From Firmicutes bacterium HGW-Firmicutes-8 (GTDB taxonomy: Bacteria > Bacillota > Thermincolia > Thermincolales > UBA2595): DNA of 64,000 bases. Below the pieces are notes generated by a model, which searched no databases, was not told where the DNA came from, and was given only the letters and a program-made list of their open reading frames with translations. Each line of letters starts with the position of its first letter. Position 1 is the stretch's first letter. Made by a program: the position numbers and the translations under genes. This document shows, one piece after another, positions 39,659 to 49,231 of this stretch. The stretch is taken from positions 1 to 64,000 of the forward strand of contig PGZN01000004.1 of assembly GCA_002840165.1 (NCBI GenBank). Reading direction: 5' to 3'.

Positions 39659-40723
39659 GTGAGGCTTGTATCTACTGACCATGCCAAACCCCATTCATGT
39701 TTAGCCAAAACAATATATGACGGAAGCGGCAGAATCCTTTTAGCCAAAGGCACACAACTCACCCAGCATTATCTTAAGCGGTTACAGGAGTTGGGTATTA
39801 GTTCGGTTTACGTTGAAGACGGTTTTGTCACATCAATTGAGATAGATGACGTTGTCTCGGAACAAACGCGTATACAGGTCGTGCAGACTACTAAGGAAGC
39901 GCTGCTCAAAATCAAAGCAGGCGGGTCGCCTGAATCGAGAAAAATTAGGCAGGCAGTTGACGATATCATTGACGAAATTCTGGTCTCCAAGGAAACCCTG
40001 GTTCATCTTACTGATATCCGGTCAATGAGGGACCATACTTTTGGTCATTGCGCTAATGTCTGTATTCTTTCCCTGCTCACCGGACTGGCCATGGGATATG
40101 ACCAACTGAAGTTAAAAGAATTGGGGACCGGAGCTCTTTTACACGATGTCGGCAAGGCCATGGTCTCGGATCATATAGTGAACAGTAATAAGATTTTTAC
40201 TGCTGACGAATATCGGCTAATCCAAAAACATGTCGAATTTGGCTTTGAGATTCTCAGGAAGACAGATAATATCAGCATTGTCGTGGCCCATGTGGCTTGG
40301 CAGCATCATGAGAGATATAATGGTCATGGCTACCCGCGAAAACTCGCCGGAGCAGAAATCCTGGAATTTGCCAGAGTTGTAGCTGTGGCCGATGTTTACG
40401 ACGCCCTGTCAACAGACAGGCCGTACCGGGACCGCCTGTTACCCCATGAGGTTGTGGAAATCATCCGCAATTCGATGGGGAGCGATTTTGATCCGGATAT
40501 TGCCAAAGAATTTATCCGCAACATAGCCCCTTTTCCAGTGGGCAGCATTGTACAGCTTAGTTCAGGTTTTAAGGGTGTTGTGTTGAGCGTGAGAAGGGAT
40601 TTTCCCACCCGTCCTCATGTAAGACTGCTGTATGATAACAAAGGGCAGCCTGTGACAGGAGAGCATACGGTGGATTTAATGAAGGAATTGACTGTTTTCG
40701 TAACCAATGTAATCAGAGAGTAA
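39659..40723 (+). CDS. HD-GYP domain protein (putative c-di-GMP phosphodiesterase)
   Basis: This 354-residue protein has an N-terminal region (1-110) of unknown function, then an HD-GYP domain with HDVGKAM, HHERYNGHGYP and DVYDALSTDRPYR, and a C-terminal beta extension (about 290-354; PFPVGSIVQLSSGFKGVV). It would degrade cyclic di-GMP; no diguanylate cyclase domain is fused. The start is GTG with GGGGGGG upstream. Confidence 0.88.
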   Translation: MRLVSTDHAKPHSCLAKTIYDGSGRILLAKGTQLTQHYLKRLQELGISSVYVEDGFVTSIEIDDVVSEQTRIQVVQTTKEALLKIKAGGSPESRKIRQAVDDIIDEILVSKETLVHLTDIRSMRDHTFGHCANVCILSLLTGLAMGYDQLKLKELGTGALLHDVGKAMVSDHIVNSNKIFTADEYRLIQKHVEFGFEILRKTDNISIVVAHVAWQHHERYNGHGYPRKLAGAEILEFARVVAVADVYDALSTDRPYRDRLLPHEVVEIIRNSMGSDFDPDIAKEFIRNIAPFPVGSIVQLSSGFKGVVLSVRRDFPTRPHVRLLYDNKGQPVTGEHTVDLMKELTVFVTNVIRE

Positions 40724-40729
40724 TAAAGG

Positions 40730-40758
40730 GGCTGTCTCAAAAGAGGCGGTCTCTTTTT
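40730..40758 (+). terminator. Terminator after the HD-GYP gene
   Basis: CTGTCTC and GAGGCGG pair across AAAA (with G-T pairs) and are followed by TCTCTTTTTTT. Its left edge AAAGGGGCTGTC is also the left end of the inverted-repeat element below. Confidence 0.65.
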
Positions 40759-42018
40759 TTGGCATGACCGGAGAGGCTGGTGTATTCCTCCGGGCATATA
40801 TCTTAGCAGGGCTTGTTGGCAAATAATCGTAGGTCGAGGGACGGCTGTCCGCAACGGGGTTTCTCTTGTTCTCATTGTGCGCCACTAACCTCAGAGCCTG
40901 GCGGAGCCTTGGGTTTCACCCGCCCAAGCGACATCCGTATGTTAATAAAGGGGAAAAGAAGACACGGACCTAGCGCAGCAAAGCTGCAATCAATTTTAAA
41001 AACAACCGCGGAGAACGCGGAGATAACGGAGTGACGCGGAGAATAATAAAAAATGGAATCAAGCCAATACCAGCCTTCTATCAAAAGATTTCTTTTTGTA
41101 CTAAAAATATTTTCCCCTCCGCGGTCTCCGCATCCTCTGCGGTCTCCGCGGTTTAAGCTTCTCCGAGTTTACCCCAAAGCGGTAAGAAGATTTATAGGGT
41201 AAAAATTTAGTTTAAAAAACAAACTTTCACGAAGTAGTAGTACAGAGGTTCGTTTGATTCAGTAAAAATCGAGGACACAGAGAGAAAGCGGAAACCTGTA
41301 GTGAAGCGTTCTCCTCTAGTGTGGCAATTATTAAAATAAAAATTTATACAAAACCGAAAAACAGGTACAGGTCGTACAGGTTCAATGTTCTACTCAAATA
41401 AAGTGCAGTTTCAGATTCGCTATAAGCAACAGTCTCTTGGGTAGAAAACTAAAACCAGTTTTGAACTGTAACTGTTTTTTGGTTTTTATTATAAATTTTT
41501 TATTAGACCCAATTCACGGGATCCTAATTGAACGCGGGAGTAAAAGTTACCGCTTACTCTCTGTGTCCTCTATTTGCACTGAATCATAAGAACCTCTGTG
41601 ACCTCCCTCTGTGTTTTCTTTTTAAAAATCGGGGAGCGGCTCCGCCGTCCATGGCTCCGCCCTGCAGCTCTGCCAGTATCTTCGGCAAGTAGGCGGATCA
41701 AGGGGAACAAAGGAAACCCCGTATGCGGACAGCCATCCCCTCTAACTGTAAGTCATTTGCCAACAAGCCAGTGGGGTTCGCCCTCCGGAACACACCAGCC
41801 CCTCCTGTTTTCTCGACGGGGCCCCCATTGTTCCATTAGTAACTGGGGCGGCCATCTGAATTCTAACCATAAATTAAGGAAGTGGCAGATATTTTCCGGA
41901 AGGACGAGTCTGACGTCCGCTTGTCGGCCATGGCAGCTCTTAGCGCTTCAGCGCTTAGAGATGGCGGTACCCTTGGGGTAAATCCGCTATGCGGGAGCTG
42001 GTAACAAGCTGAGTTGAG

Positions 42019-42082
42019 TCCCCATTTTGTTACCGGAATCCCGGGCTTCTTTAAGTCGCCCGGTGATTCCGACAAAATGGGG
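42019..42082. other. Large GC-rich hairpin
   Basis: Arms CCCCATTTTGT and ACAAAATGGGG enclose inner pairs GGAATC/GATTCC and CGGGC/GCCCG, about 24 bp in all around a short loop. It has no T-run on the plus strand. It could be an RNA structure or a recombination end. Confidence 0.5.
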
Positions 42083-42264
42083 AAACCCCAGGCCGTCCTG
42101 GAGGAATGTATCTGCTGCTTCCTTGCTTTGACGGAGCAAAGTTTAAGGCTGCCCCAGTTACTTATGGGACAGCCCCTTTACTGTTAATTTCGATATTATT
42201 GTGATAAAATGAGTTATTATGGGCAATGGATAAGAAGGTTCGTTATACCGACAGGAGTCGTGAA

Positions 42265-42846
42265 ATGGAAAAAATGCGGATTGTAGTTGCTGAAAGGGAT
42301 AATTCACTTCGTAAAAACTTAAAAGAAATGCTGACTCAGGTTGGGTATCTCGTAGTTGGGGAAGCCGATGACGGCATGACAGCTCTTAAAGTTATCCGCA
42401 GCTTACAACCCGATATAGTCTTGGTCGCCGCGAACCTGCCGGTTTTGAGCGGATTTGAACTGGCCGGAATCATCGAGGAAAGCAAGCTTTCGGCTGTGGT
42501 TTTGATGGCAGACTATGGGGAGAAAGACTTATTGTGCAAAGATGGTGAAGGATGGCCAATTCCTGTTTTGGTAAAGCCTTTTGACGAAGTTCACCTTTTT
42601 TCTGTTTTAGAGTATTCTTATGCGGCTTTTGCTAAGCTGGTAAGCCTGGACAGTGAGATTCACCGCCTGAAGACCGACCTGGTGACCCGGAAAGTTGTTG
42701 AAAAAGCCAAGGGTATACTTATGAAGACCCAGGGGTTGACAGAAGAAGCTGCCTTTAAGAAAATGCAGTCACAGAGCATGAAAAAAAGGACTTCCATGAA
42801 AAAAATTGCGGAAGCCGTTATTACCGCATACGAGGTTTCCAAATAG
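42265..42846 (+). CDS. Second ANTAR-domain protein with degenerate receiver
   Basis: This 193-residue protein has the same layout as 35934-36539: receiver (1-118) and ANTAR (about 135-190; RKVVEKAKGILMKTQGLTEEAAFKKMQ). The phosphoacceptor position is Ala55 (VLVAANLP), and the conserved Thr/Ser is Ala too, so phosphorylation looks impossible. K in VKPFDE is kept. It probably binds the same class of leader hairpins. ATG at 42265 with AGGAG is preferred over the ATG at 42226. It stands alone and converges with the ATPase gene by 26 bases. Confidence 0.88.
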   Translation: MEKMRIVVAERDNSLRKNLKEMLTQVGYLVVGEADDGMTALKVIRSLQPDIVLVAANLPVLSGFELAGIIEESKLSAVVLMADYGEKDLLCKDGEGWPIPVLVKPFDEVHLFSVLEYSYAAFAKLVSLDSEIHRLKTDLVTRKVVEKAKGILMKTQGLTEEAAFKKMQSQSMKKRTSMKKIAEAVITAYEVSK

Positions 42847-44041
42847 CAGGTCGTTTCGGACTTACTGCCACGAGGCATCTTGCGGGAGAGCTGGTCATTT
42901 GGCCCTGACCCTCTGGCGGAAGGAGAACTTTTTCAGCATACCTCAGTACCCTGGTCAATATTTCTTCTTTTTTGGCGTTAATTGCCGCGAAGTTCATGGC
43001 TGGAATGTAATACGACTCCATTAGATCGTGTTCTGCCTTAGCCCGGCCGATGAAATGAACAGACCTGTCAAAGGCAGCCTTAAACCTCTCCCGGCAGCTA
43101 TTGATTTCATCAGAATAAAGGGCCAGAGTATCTTTGCTCAAAAAAGCCGACAGGTCAATCTCTATACAGGATTTAAGATTAACCAGGCAGCTTGGTTCAA
43201 ATGAAACAGGAGCCGATAAATTAGCCACTGCCGTAGAAAGTTCGGGGATAACGACAACATCTACATTTTGCGGAACGAAAGAGCAGTGGTATACTTCAGT
43301 AAATAAACCCAGGGTCTTGGCCAGATCGGCTGTTTTACTGATAATAGTAGCTTTGCCGCTGCCCGGTTCCCCTTTTATCACATAGAGTTTTTCTGTTTCC
43401 TGAAGAATGGTATCCAGGTAGTTCATTGGACCGTCTGGGGTTATTGCATTGGCAAAGAGGTGGCGTGAATGGCCCTGTTCGCGGAAGTTAGGGGTAACCC
43501 CTGAGAATATATCCCTCCACATGGAAACCGCGCTTTCGTTTACCCTGCCGAAATCGGTTGCTTCCGTAATATAACTCTCCCATTCCTCATGAATAGCTTT
43601 CGCCTCTTTCAGACTGAAGTAAGCCATTTGAAATAGGCGGCCCACCCGGCGGTTTGATTTTAGAATAGCTTTTTTATTCTGTCTCATTAACCCTTCATCC
43701 CAGTAATCACCCAAGTGGACGATTTCGTCAACTGCCCCCGGATTTTTAGGGTCAACAACATGGGGTGCGGTACCGTCAATTAAGGCTACACCGATCTGAG
43801 GGATACACACTCCGTCAAGGGAACCGTTATCAGACGAACAGCAGTGATACTCGACATCATAACCCATCTCCAGCATCGTTTCCCCTATTGAGCGCATCAG
43901 GGTAGACTTCCCAACACCGGGGCCGCCTTTAATTATAAAAATTCGCGTCGCGTCAGGTGGGATAATGTAGTCATAGTAAGAGTAAAACCCCTGAGATGTA
44001 TTCCCTCCCGGGAACAGTTTTTTCAGTTTGCCTCTGGCCAA
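42821..44041 (-). CDS. ATPase with two P-loop domains
   Basis: This 406-residue protein has two P-loops, GGPGVGKST near the N-terminus and GEPGSGKAT near residue 200, each followed by a similar fold (EYHCCSSDNGSLDGVCIP and EVYHCSFVPQNVDVVVIP), suggesting internal duplication. It resembles uncharacterised clostridial ATPases (PRK06851-like). The function is unknown. TTG at 44041 after AAAGGAGG is the probable start; the 79 residues of open frame upstream look non-coding. Confidence 0.8.
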   Translation of the reverse strand: MARGKLKKLFPGGNTSQGFYSYYDYIIPPDATRIFIIKGGPGVGKSTLMRSIGETMLEMGYDVEYHCCSSDNGSLDGVCIPQIGVALIDGTAPHVVDPKNPGAVDEIVHLGDYWDEGLMRQNKKAILKSNRRVGRLFQMAYFSLKEAKAIHEEWESYITEATDFGRVNESAVSMWRDIFSGVTPNFREQGHSRHLFANAITPDGPMNYLDTILQETEKLYVIKGEPGSGKATIISKTADLAKTLGLFTEVYHCSFVPQNVDVVVIPELSTAVANLSAPVSFEPSCLVNLKSCIEIDLSAFLSKDTLALYSDEINSCRERFKAAFDRSVHFIGRAKAEHDLMESYYIPAMNFAAINAKKEEILTRVLRYAEKVLLPPEGQGQMTSSPARCLVAVSPKRPAIWKPRMR

Positions 44042-44105
44042 AGTTTGACAACCTCCTTTTAGTTTTTTCCGGCCAGGGTAATCCCTGGTTGGAAGACATA
44101 TAAAA

Positions 44106-44158
44106 AGCCTCAGTGAGCAGTTCAAATAGCTTCGCAGCCAAGACCTGTCAGTGAGGCG
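44106..44158 (-). terminator. Terminator-like hairpin in the ATPase leader
   Basis: On the minus strand GCCTCA and TGAGGC pair, with an inner CAG/CTG, and TTTTTATATG follows. It lies before the ATPase start, so it could be an attenuator. No known riboswitch was recognised. Confidence 0.4.
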
Positions 44159-44299
44159 CCGTCTTCTGACGGAATATTGAGTTGTAGATAAACAAGTCGG
44201 ATTGTCATCGACATCCCTGTGATATATCGACGGATTTGATAGTACATCATATGATATATTCTTCGATGTTGACACCAAAAAAAAGCAATGACCAGTGAC

Positions 44300-44937
44300 T
44301 TACGAAACAGAAACCACAGAGGTCACAGAGGTTGAGATAGAGGGCACAGAGGGAAATCGGCAACCCTTACTATATTCCTTCTACCCAAGTACGTGACAAC
44401 CTAAAAAAAAAATATATAAAACAAAAAAACAGTTACAGGTCATATGAAGGTTCGTTTCTACCCAACATAGTTCAACTGTCTCTGGAAAAACGCGGAGATC
44501 CCGGAGGATGCGGAGAGCGCGGAGGAATAAATTTATATTGTTTCTAAAAGTACAGAGTTACGAAATTGAACTGGGGAGTAAGTAGTACGGATTACTTTCT
44601 GTTTTTTTCAATTTTTCATCTTTCTCTTTGTGGTCTTTATTGAGCCGGAGGGAATACTTTAAAACCTTTGTGGTAAATTCGGTTTTATAATGCCAACTAT
44701 CACGATTTTATTATTTATGTCTCCGCGCTCTCTGCGGTTTTTTCCGATACAGTAGAACTATGTTGGGTAGAAAAGAATACTCGTATGAACTGAAATTGTT
44801 TTTTGTTTTGTACATATTTAATTTAAACTACAGCTACCTTGGGTAGTAAGAACTCAGTTGGGGGTACTGATGTCTCTCTGTGTCCTCTGACTCAGCCTCT
44901 GTGACCTCTGTGGTTTCTGTTTCTCTTTACGAATACT
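44300..44937. repeat. Nested long palindrome of mosaic repeat modules
   Basis: Modules mirror each other across a centre near 44620: ACAGAAACCACAGAGGTCAC at 44308 and its complement ending near 44928; TTCTACCCAACATAG at 44455 and CTATGTTGGGTAGAA at 44758; GCGGAGAGCGCGGAG at 44510 and CTCCGCGCTCTCTGCGG at 44720. It fills the gap between the ATPase and asnB. No gene seen. Confidence 0.75.
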
Positions 44938-44951
44938 AAGTTTCCAATCGA

Positions 44952-44986
44952 AAAGAAAAGGACTGCTTCATTCGAAACAGTCCCTT
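44952..44986 (-). terminator. asnB terminator
   Basis: On the minus strand GGGACTGTTTCG and GCAGTCC pair, then TTTTCTTTT follows. Confidence 0.7.
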
Positions 44987-45000
44987 TCATGCGGCGTATC

Positions 45001-46845
45001 TTATACGATTGAAACTTTATATTCTCTCAGCCAGGTGTCTACCTGGATCAGGTAAGCAAAGAGCTGCGGGCTGGTCATCAGCTGGCCAAACCAGGGTTTG
45101 TCAAAAAGGTCACCTTCGGCCTGGGTCATCCTCCGGACGGTATCTGTATTTATCAGTGGTAGTAAAGGTGAGGATGGGTCATGGATAATTTGCCCCAGCC
45201 AAGTCCTTACAGCTTCCAGGTAAGCCGGGTTGTGGGTTTTTGGATATGGGCTTTTTTTGCGGTTCAGGACCGGTTCCGGCAGGATTCCCGCCAGGGCTCG
45301 GCGCAGGATGCCTTTCTCCCTATCGTCACAGGTTTTCATCTGCCAGGGAATGTTCCATACATATTCCACGAGGCGGTGGTCACAGAACGGTACCCGCACT
45401 TCCAGGCCGGTGGCCATGCTCATGCGGTCTTTGCGGTCAAGCAGGGTCGTCATAAACCAGGTTATGTTCAGGTAAAACATCTCGCGCCTGCGGGCCTCCA
45501 AAGGGTCTTCACCAGGCAGCCGGGGCACTTCGGAAAGAGTTTCCCGGTACCTCCTGTCAATATATTCTTGAGGTTTAACCAGGTTAACCAGGTCATCGGA
45601 AAAAACCTCACTGCGTATGGCTACTGCCCTTAACCAGGGGAAAGTGCCGCCCGTCAGGGCCTCTTCACTGTGAAACCAGGGGTAACCGCCGAATACTTCA
45701 TCGGCGCATTCACCGGACTGGGCTACAGTGGCCTGTTTTTTTATTTCCCGGCAGAGCAGGTAAAGAGAGGCGTCGATGTCGGCCATCCCTGGCAAATCAC
45801 GGGCCCGAACGGCAGCTGTCAGCGCTTCCACAAGTTCGGTAGTACCGATGTTAATATAGTGGTGGCAGGTCCCGAAATGTTCAGCAACATAATTTACCCA
45901 TGGCGCGTCAGGTGAGGGTTCAAACTGATTGGGACTAAAATGGACCTCATTTCCTAAATAATCGATTGAAAAAGTATGCAGGGGACCGCGCCCTTCCCGG
46001 CCAAAAACACCTGCTGCTATAGCTGTCAGAGCACTTGAGTCTAACCCGCCCGATAAAAGTGTACAGACCGGCACATCAGCCACCAGCTGTCTTTCGATGG
46101 AGTCCAGTAACAAATTTTTTACAGCAGCCACAGTGTTATCAAGGTCATCCGAATGTTCCCTGCTCTCCAGCTGCCAGTAGCGTTGTAAGCGTACCCCGGC
46201 GTCGTTATACATAAGGCTGTGCCCCGGTTTAATTTCACTGATATCCTTAAAGACCCCGTGCCCCGGTGTCCTGGAAGGGCCAAGGGCAAAAACTTCGGCC
46301 AGGCCCTCGGCATCAACCTCCGGTTTGACAGCTGGATGGGCCAGCAGGGCTTTCAGCTCAGACCCAAACATGAATGCGCTTCCGCGCAGGGCGTAAAAGA
46401 GGGGTTTGACCCCGAAACGGTCACGGGCCAGAAACAAGCTCTGTCCCTTTTCATCCCAGACGGCAAAGGCGAATATCCCGTTGAGGCGACTGACACATGC
46501 TGTACCCCATTCCATGTATGCGTTTAATAGGACTTCAGTATCGGAATGCCCTTGAAATATGCAGCCGCGGCCGCTCAGCTTATCCCTTAACTCGGGGGTA
46601 TTATACAGTTCTCCGTTATAGACAAGCACATAAGTACTGTCTCCACGCCTACGGACCATGGGCTGCCCGCCGCCGGCGGGATCGACCACGATGAGGCGGC
46701 GGTGGCCTAGGATGGCGTTTTTGGACTGCCATAAGCCTTCGGCATCCGGACCACGGGGGGCCAGGGTTTCAGTCATCTTTTGGACAATTAAGGATTGGCT
46801 GGAGATATCTCTTTTCAAATCAACCCAGCCTGTTATTCCACACAT
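45001..46845 (-). CDS. asnB: Asparagine synthase (glutamine-hydrolysing)
   Basis: This 614-residue enzyme converts aspartate, ATP and glutamine to asparagine. The class II glutaminase domain starts with MCGITGW (Cys2 nucleophile). The synthase domain has the PP-loop LLSGGLDSSALTAI and SGECADEVFGGYPWFHSEE. ATG follows AGAGGAGG. The leader carries a complete ANTAR hairpin pair with a terminator, tying asparagine synthesis to nitrogen supply. Confidence 0.94.
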   Translation of the reverse strand: MCGITGWVDLKRDISSQSLIVQKMTETLAPRGPDAEGLWQSKNAILGHRRLIVVDPAGGGQPMVRRRGDSTYVLVYNGELYNTPELRDKLSGRGCIFQGHSDTEVLLNAYMEWGTACVSRLNGIFAFAVWDEKGQSLFLARDRFGVKPLFYALRGSAFMFGSELKALLAHPAVKPEVDAEGLAEVFALGPSRTPGHGVFKDISEIKPGHSLMYNDAGVRLQRYWQLESREHSDDLDNTVAAVKNLLLDSIERQLVADVPVCTLLSGGLDSSALTAIAAGVFGREGRGPLHTFSIDYLGNEVHFSPNQFEPSPDAPWVNYVAEHFGTCHHYINIGTTELVEALTAAVRARDLPGMADIDASLYLLCREIKKQATVAQSGECADEVFGGYPWFHSEEALTGGTFPWLRAVAIRSEVFSDDLVNLVKPQEYIDRRYRETLSEVPRLPGEDPLEARRREMFYLNITWFMTTLLDRKDRMSMATGLEVRVPFCDHRLVEYVWNIPWQMKTCDDREKGILRRALAGILPEPVLNRKKSPYPKTHNPAYLEAVRTWLGQIIHDPSSPLLPLINTDTVRRMTQAEGDLFDKPWFGQLMTSPQLFAYLIQVDTWLREYKVSIV

Positions 46846-46911
46846 AGATTTTAACCTCCTCTAAAGATGTACTCTGTTTAATTAATTGACCATCCCCCCG
46901 GATGCCTTGTA

Positions 46912-46980
46912 CAAAACAAAAAGCCCTAAATACGTTAAAGTATTTAAGGCTTCATTGCCTGGCAGGTACGCCATTGTACC
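46912..46980 (-). promoter_or_regulatory. ANTAR antiterminator leader of asnB (P1, P2, terminator)
   Basis: Read on the minus strand, P1 is GGTAC-AATGGC-GTACC (46980-46965) and P2 is AGGC-AATGAA-GCCT (46960-46947). Both have six-base loops with A1 and G4. The P2 3' arm starts the terminator stem (GCCTTAAATAC with GTATTTAGGGC), followed by TTTTTGTTTT. This is the cleanest ANTAR leader in the window. Confidence 0.85.
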
Positions 46981-47052
46981 TGTTTGTTCAGTACTATAAT
47001 ATGTGGGTGGCCGGCAAGAGTTTACATTTCCGGCCGGGTTTCTTTCTTTACC

Positions 47053-47125
47053 CTAGCGCAGCAAAGCTGCAACCAAAATTGGCAAATAAATAATAAAGGC
47101 CAGGGAAAAATCCCCCGGCCTGTTT
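47053..47125 (-). terminator. Terminator of the AIM24-type gene, with repeat hairpin
   Basis: AGGCCGGGGGA and TCCCTGGCCT pair on the minus strand around TTTT, followed by TTATTATTTA (47096-47125). Next to it, GCAGCAAAGCTGC (47060-47072) is one of four copies of a small repeat hairpin. Confidence 0.6.
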
Positions 47126-47164
47126 ATACAACTTGATACTCTGTTTTGATTGTCTATTTACCGC

Positions 47165-47668
47165 TTAAAAGGCTTCCCAGAATATCTCCGCCGATACCGG
47201 CAACACCCTTGGACTCTTCCTTATGCCCGGAACGCGAAGCTGGGTTAGGCGCTGCAGGATAAACCCTTCTCCACCGAAGAGGCCGGCCCCTATCTTTTTG
47301 GTAAAGGCTACTTCAATGTCTACTCCATTGGCTGAACATAGGAAACCGTCTTTTTGAACAAGAAAATTGCCCCCCAGTTTGGCTAGGTCAAGGGGAATAA
47401 TATGGCCTGGGTATGGGGCGGCGAAGGCTACCCGTGACTTGCCTGAGGCGGTATTCAAAAATGTGGTGATAAAAAAGCTTTCCCCTGTGACCATCCTCTT
47501 CAGACCGCCGAAGAGGCCGCCGCCACCAGTACCTGTCTGCATCTCGATACCGTTTTCCATATACATCATGGCCCCGGCTTCAGCCCGGACCCCCTCCTGG
47601 GGATCAAGTTCAATCTCCACTGCCTGCATATCCGCACTGATAATCTTGTAATCAATTACATCTGCCAT
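47165..47668 (-). CDS. AIM24/TIGR00266-type protein, truncated by internal deletion
   Basis: This 167-residue protein of the AIM24 family (EVELDPQEGVRAEAGAMMYM; GGGLFGGLKRMVTGESFF) is shorter than the usual 220-270 residues. After FGGEGFILQRL the sequence stops resembling the family. A different frame over 47257-47154 encodes AAPNPASRSGHKEESK, then GIGGDILGSLLSGK and stop, a plausible original C-terminus. An internal deletion with frame change is likely, so the gene may be inactive. The function of the family is unknown. Confidence 0.75.
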   Translation of the reverse strand: MADVIDYKIISADMQAVEIELDPQEGVRAEAGAMMYMENGIEMQTGTGGGGLFGGLKRMVTGESFFITTFLNTASGKSRVAFAAPYPGHIIPLDLAKLGGNFLVQKDGFLCSANGVDIEVAFTKKIGAGLFGGEGFILQRLTQLRVPGIRKSPRVLPVSAEIFWEAF

Positions 47669-47790
47669 ACTTTTCTCTCCTTTACTATTAATTCAAAAGA
47701 CTGTTTAATGATAGAAAAAGGTTCTACAATACGTGCGATTTTTCCTCCAAGGTTGCTAAAATGCAGTTTAAAAAAATGAATAAATAACTG

Positions 47791-47819
47791 TTGACATTTG
47801 TTTTATAGTGAGGTATCAT
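47791..47819 (+). promoter_or_regulatory. nifH promoter (sigma70 type)
   Basis: TTGACA at 47791-47796 and TATCAT at 47814-47819 are spaced 17. No -24/-12 motif is present, so nif expression here does not appear to use sigma54/NifA. The start of transcription is near 47827, upstream of two attenuators. Confidence 0.8.
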
Positions 47820-47840
47820 TTCAACTATAAATTAAACACC

Positions 47841-47899
47841 GATACGCAGCTGTATCAATCAAGCACAGAAGCTTTCCGATGACCGGAAAGCGTTTTTTA
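47841..47899 (+). promoter_or_regulatory. nifH leader, first ANTAR unit
   Basis: P1 is GATAC-GCAGCT-GTATC (G4 kept, position 1 is G). P2 is AAGC-ACAGAA-GCTT (A1 and G4). The 3' arm of P2 begins the terminator GCTTTCCG/CGGAAAGC, followed by GTTTTTTATTT. Confidence 0.8.
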
Positions 47900-47919
47900 T
47901 TTACATTGTTGTTTTATTC

Positions 47920-48000
47920 GTACCAAGGTGTACATACGGGCACAGGGGCCTTTTGGCAGAGTGGATTACTTTCCTTCTGCCGAAAGGCCCTTTTTATTTA
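47920..48000 (+). promoter_or_regulatory. nifH leader, second ANTAR unit
   Basis: P1 is GTAC-CAAGGT-GTAC (G4 kept). P2 is GGGC-ACAGGG-GCCT (A1, G4). It overlaps a second terminator (GGGCCTTTTGGCAGA with TCTGCCGAAAGGCCC, then TTTTTATTT). Two attenuators in series precede nifH. Confidence 0.75.
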
Positions 48001-48018
48001 TCCAAAATAAAAACTTAG

Positions 48019-48849
<831 letters not shown>

Positions 48850-48893
48850 TTAATAAAAAATTTAATTAAATGTGAAAGCGAGGATTGACAATT

Positions 48894-49220
48894 ATGTTAA
48901 TGATTAAGGCTATTGTAAGGCCTGAAAAGGCTAACCAGATCCTGATCGAGTTAAATGACGCCGGGTTTCCGGCAGTAACAAAAATCGATGTAGTTGGCCG
49001 TGGTAAACAAAAGGGCGTTATGATAGGTGACGTGGTTTATGACGAGATTCCCAAAGAGTTGTTATTAATGGTGGTTAACGACGAAGATAAGGAAGATGTG
49101 ATCAGTGTCATTACTAAAACCGCTAAAACGGGTGAAAAAGGCGCCTTTGGGGATGGTAAAATATTCATTACTCCCGTCGAAGAAGTCTATACCATCAGCA
49201 GCGGCAAAAAAGAACTCTAG
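48894..49220 (+). CDS. nifI1: PII-family nitrogenase regulator NifI1
   Basis: This protein of 108 residues belongs to the NifI1 branch of PII (IKAIVRPEKANQILIELNDAGFPAVTKIDVVGRGKQKG). It lacks the uridylylated Tyr of GlnB. With NifI2 it inhibits NifDK directly when ammonium is present, as known in methanogens. The position between nifH and nifD is diagnostic. ATG at 48894 is preferred to the TTG at 48885, which lies too close to the GAGG. Confidence 0.93.
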   Translation: MLMIKAIVRPEKANQILIELNDAGFPAVTKIDVVGRGKQKGVMIGDVVYDEIPKELLLMVVNDEDKEDVISVITKTAKTGEKGAFGDGKIFITPVEEVYTISSGKKEL

Positions 49221-49231
49221 GGGGGATCGGC

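Larger units (their letters stand above)
40725..42178. repeat. Inverted-repeat-bounded non-coding element
   Basis: The 1.5-kb gap between the HD-GYP gene and the second ANTAR gene holds no credible gene. Its ends, AAAGGGGCTGTC (40725) and GACAGCCCCTTT (42168), are inverted. Inside are inverted family-A copies (40765-40866 and 41669-41800; shared CTTGTTGGCAAAT, GGCTGTCCGCA and GGGGTTTC), GCGGAG arrays facing each other (40996-41040 and 41115-41155), and inverted CACAGAG modules (41236-41290 and 41560-41615). It could be a decayed mobile element or a fold-back structure; no transposase is seen. Confidence 0.6.

Noticed and set aside
40755-41981. Short open frames in the repeat element (for example 40813-41034 and 41598-41981)
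   Set aside because: They cover repeat modules that recur in other frames elsewhere, with no ribosome binding sites.
44042-44278. N-terminal 79-residue extension of the ATPase gene
   Set aside because: It runs through a terminator-like leader; a good ribosome binding site precedes TTG at 44041 and the family begins there.
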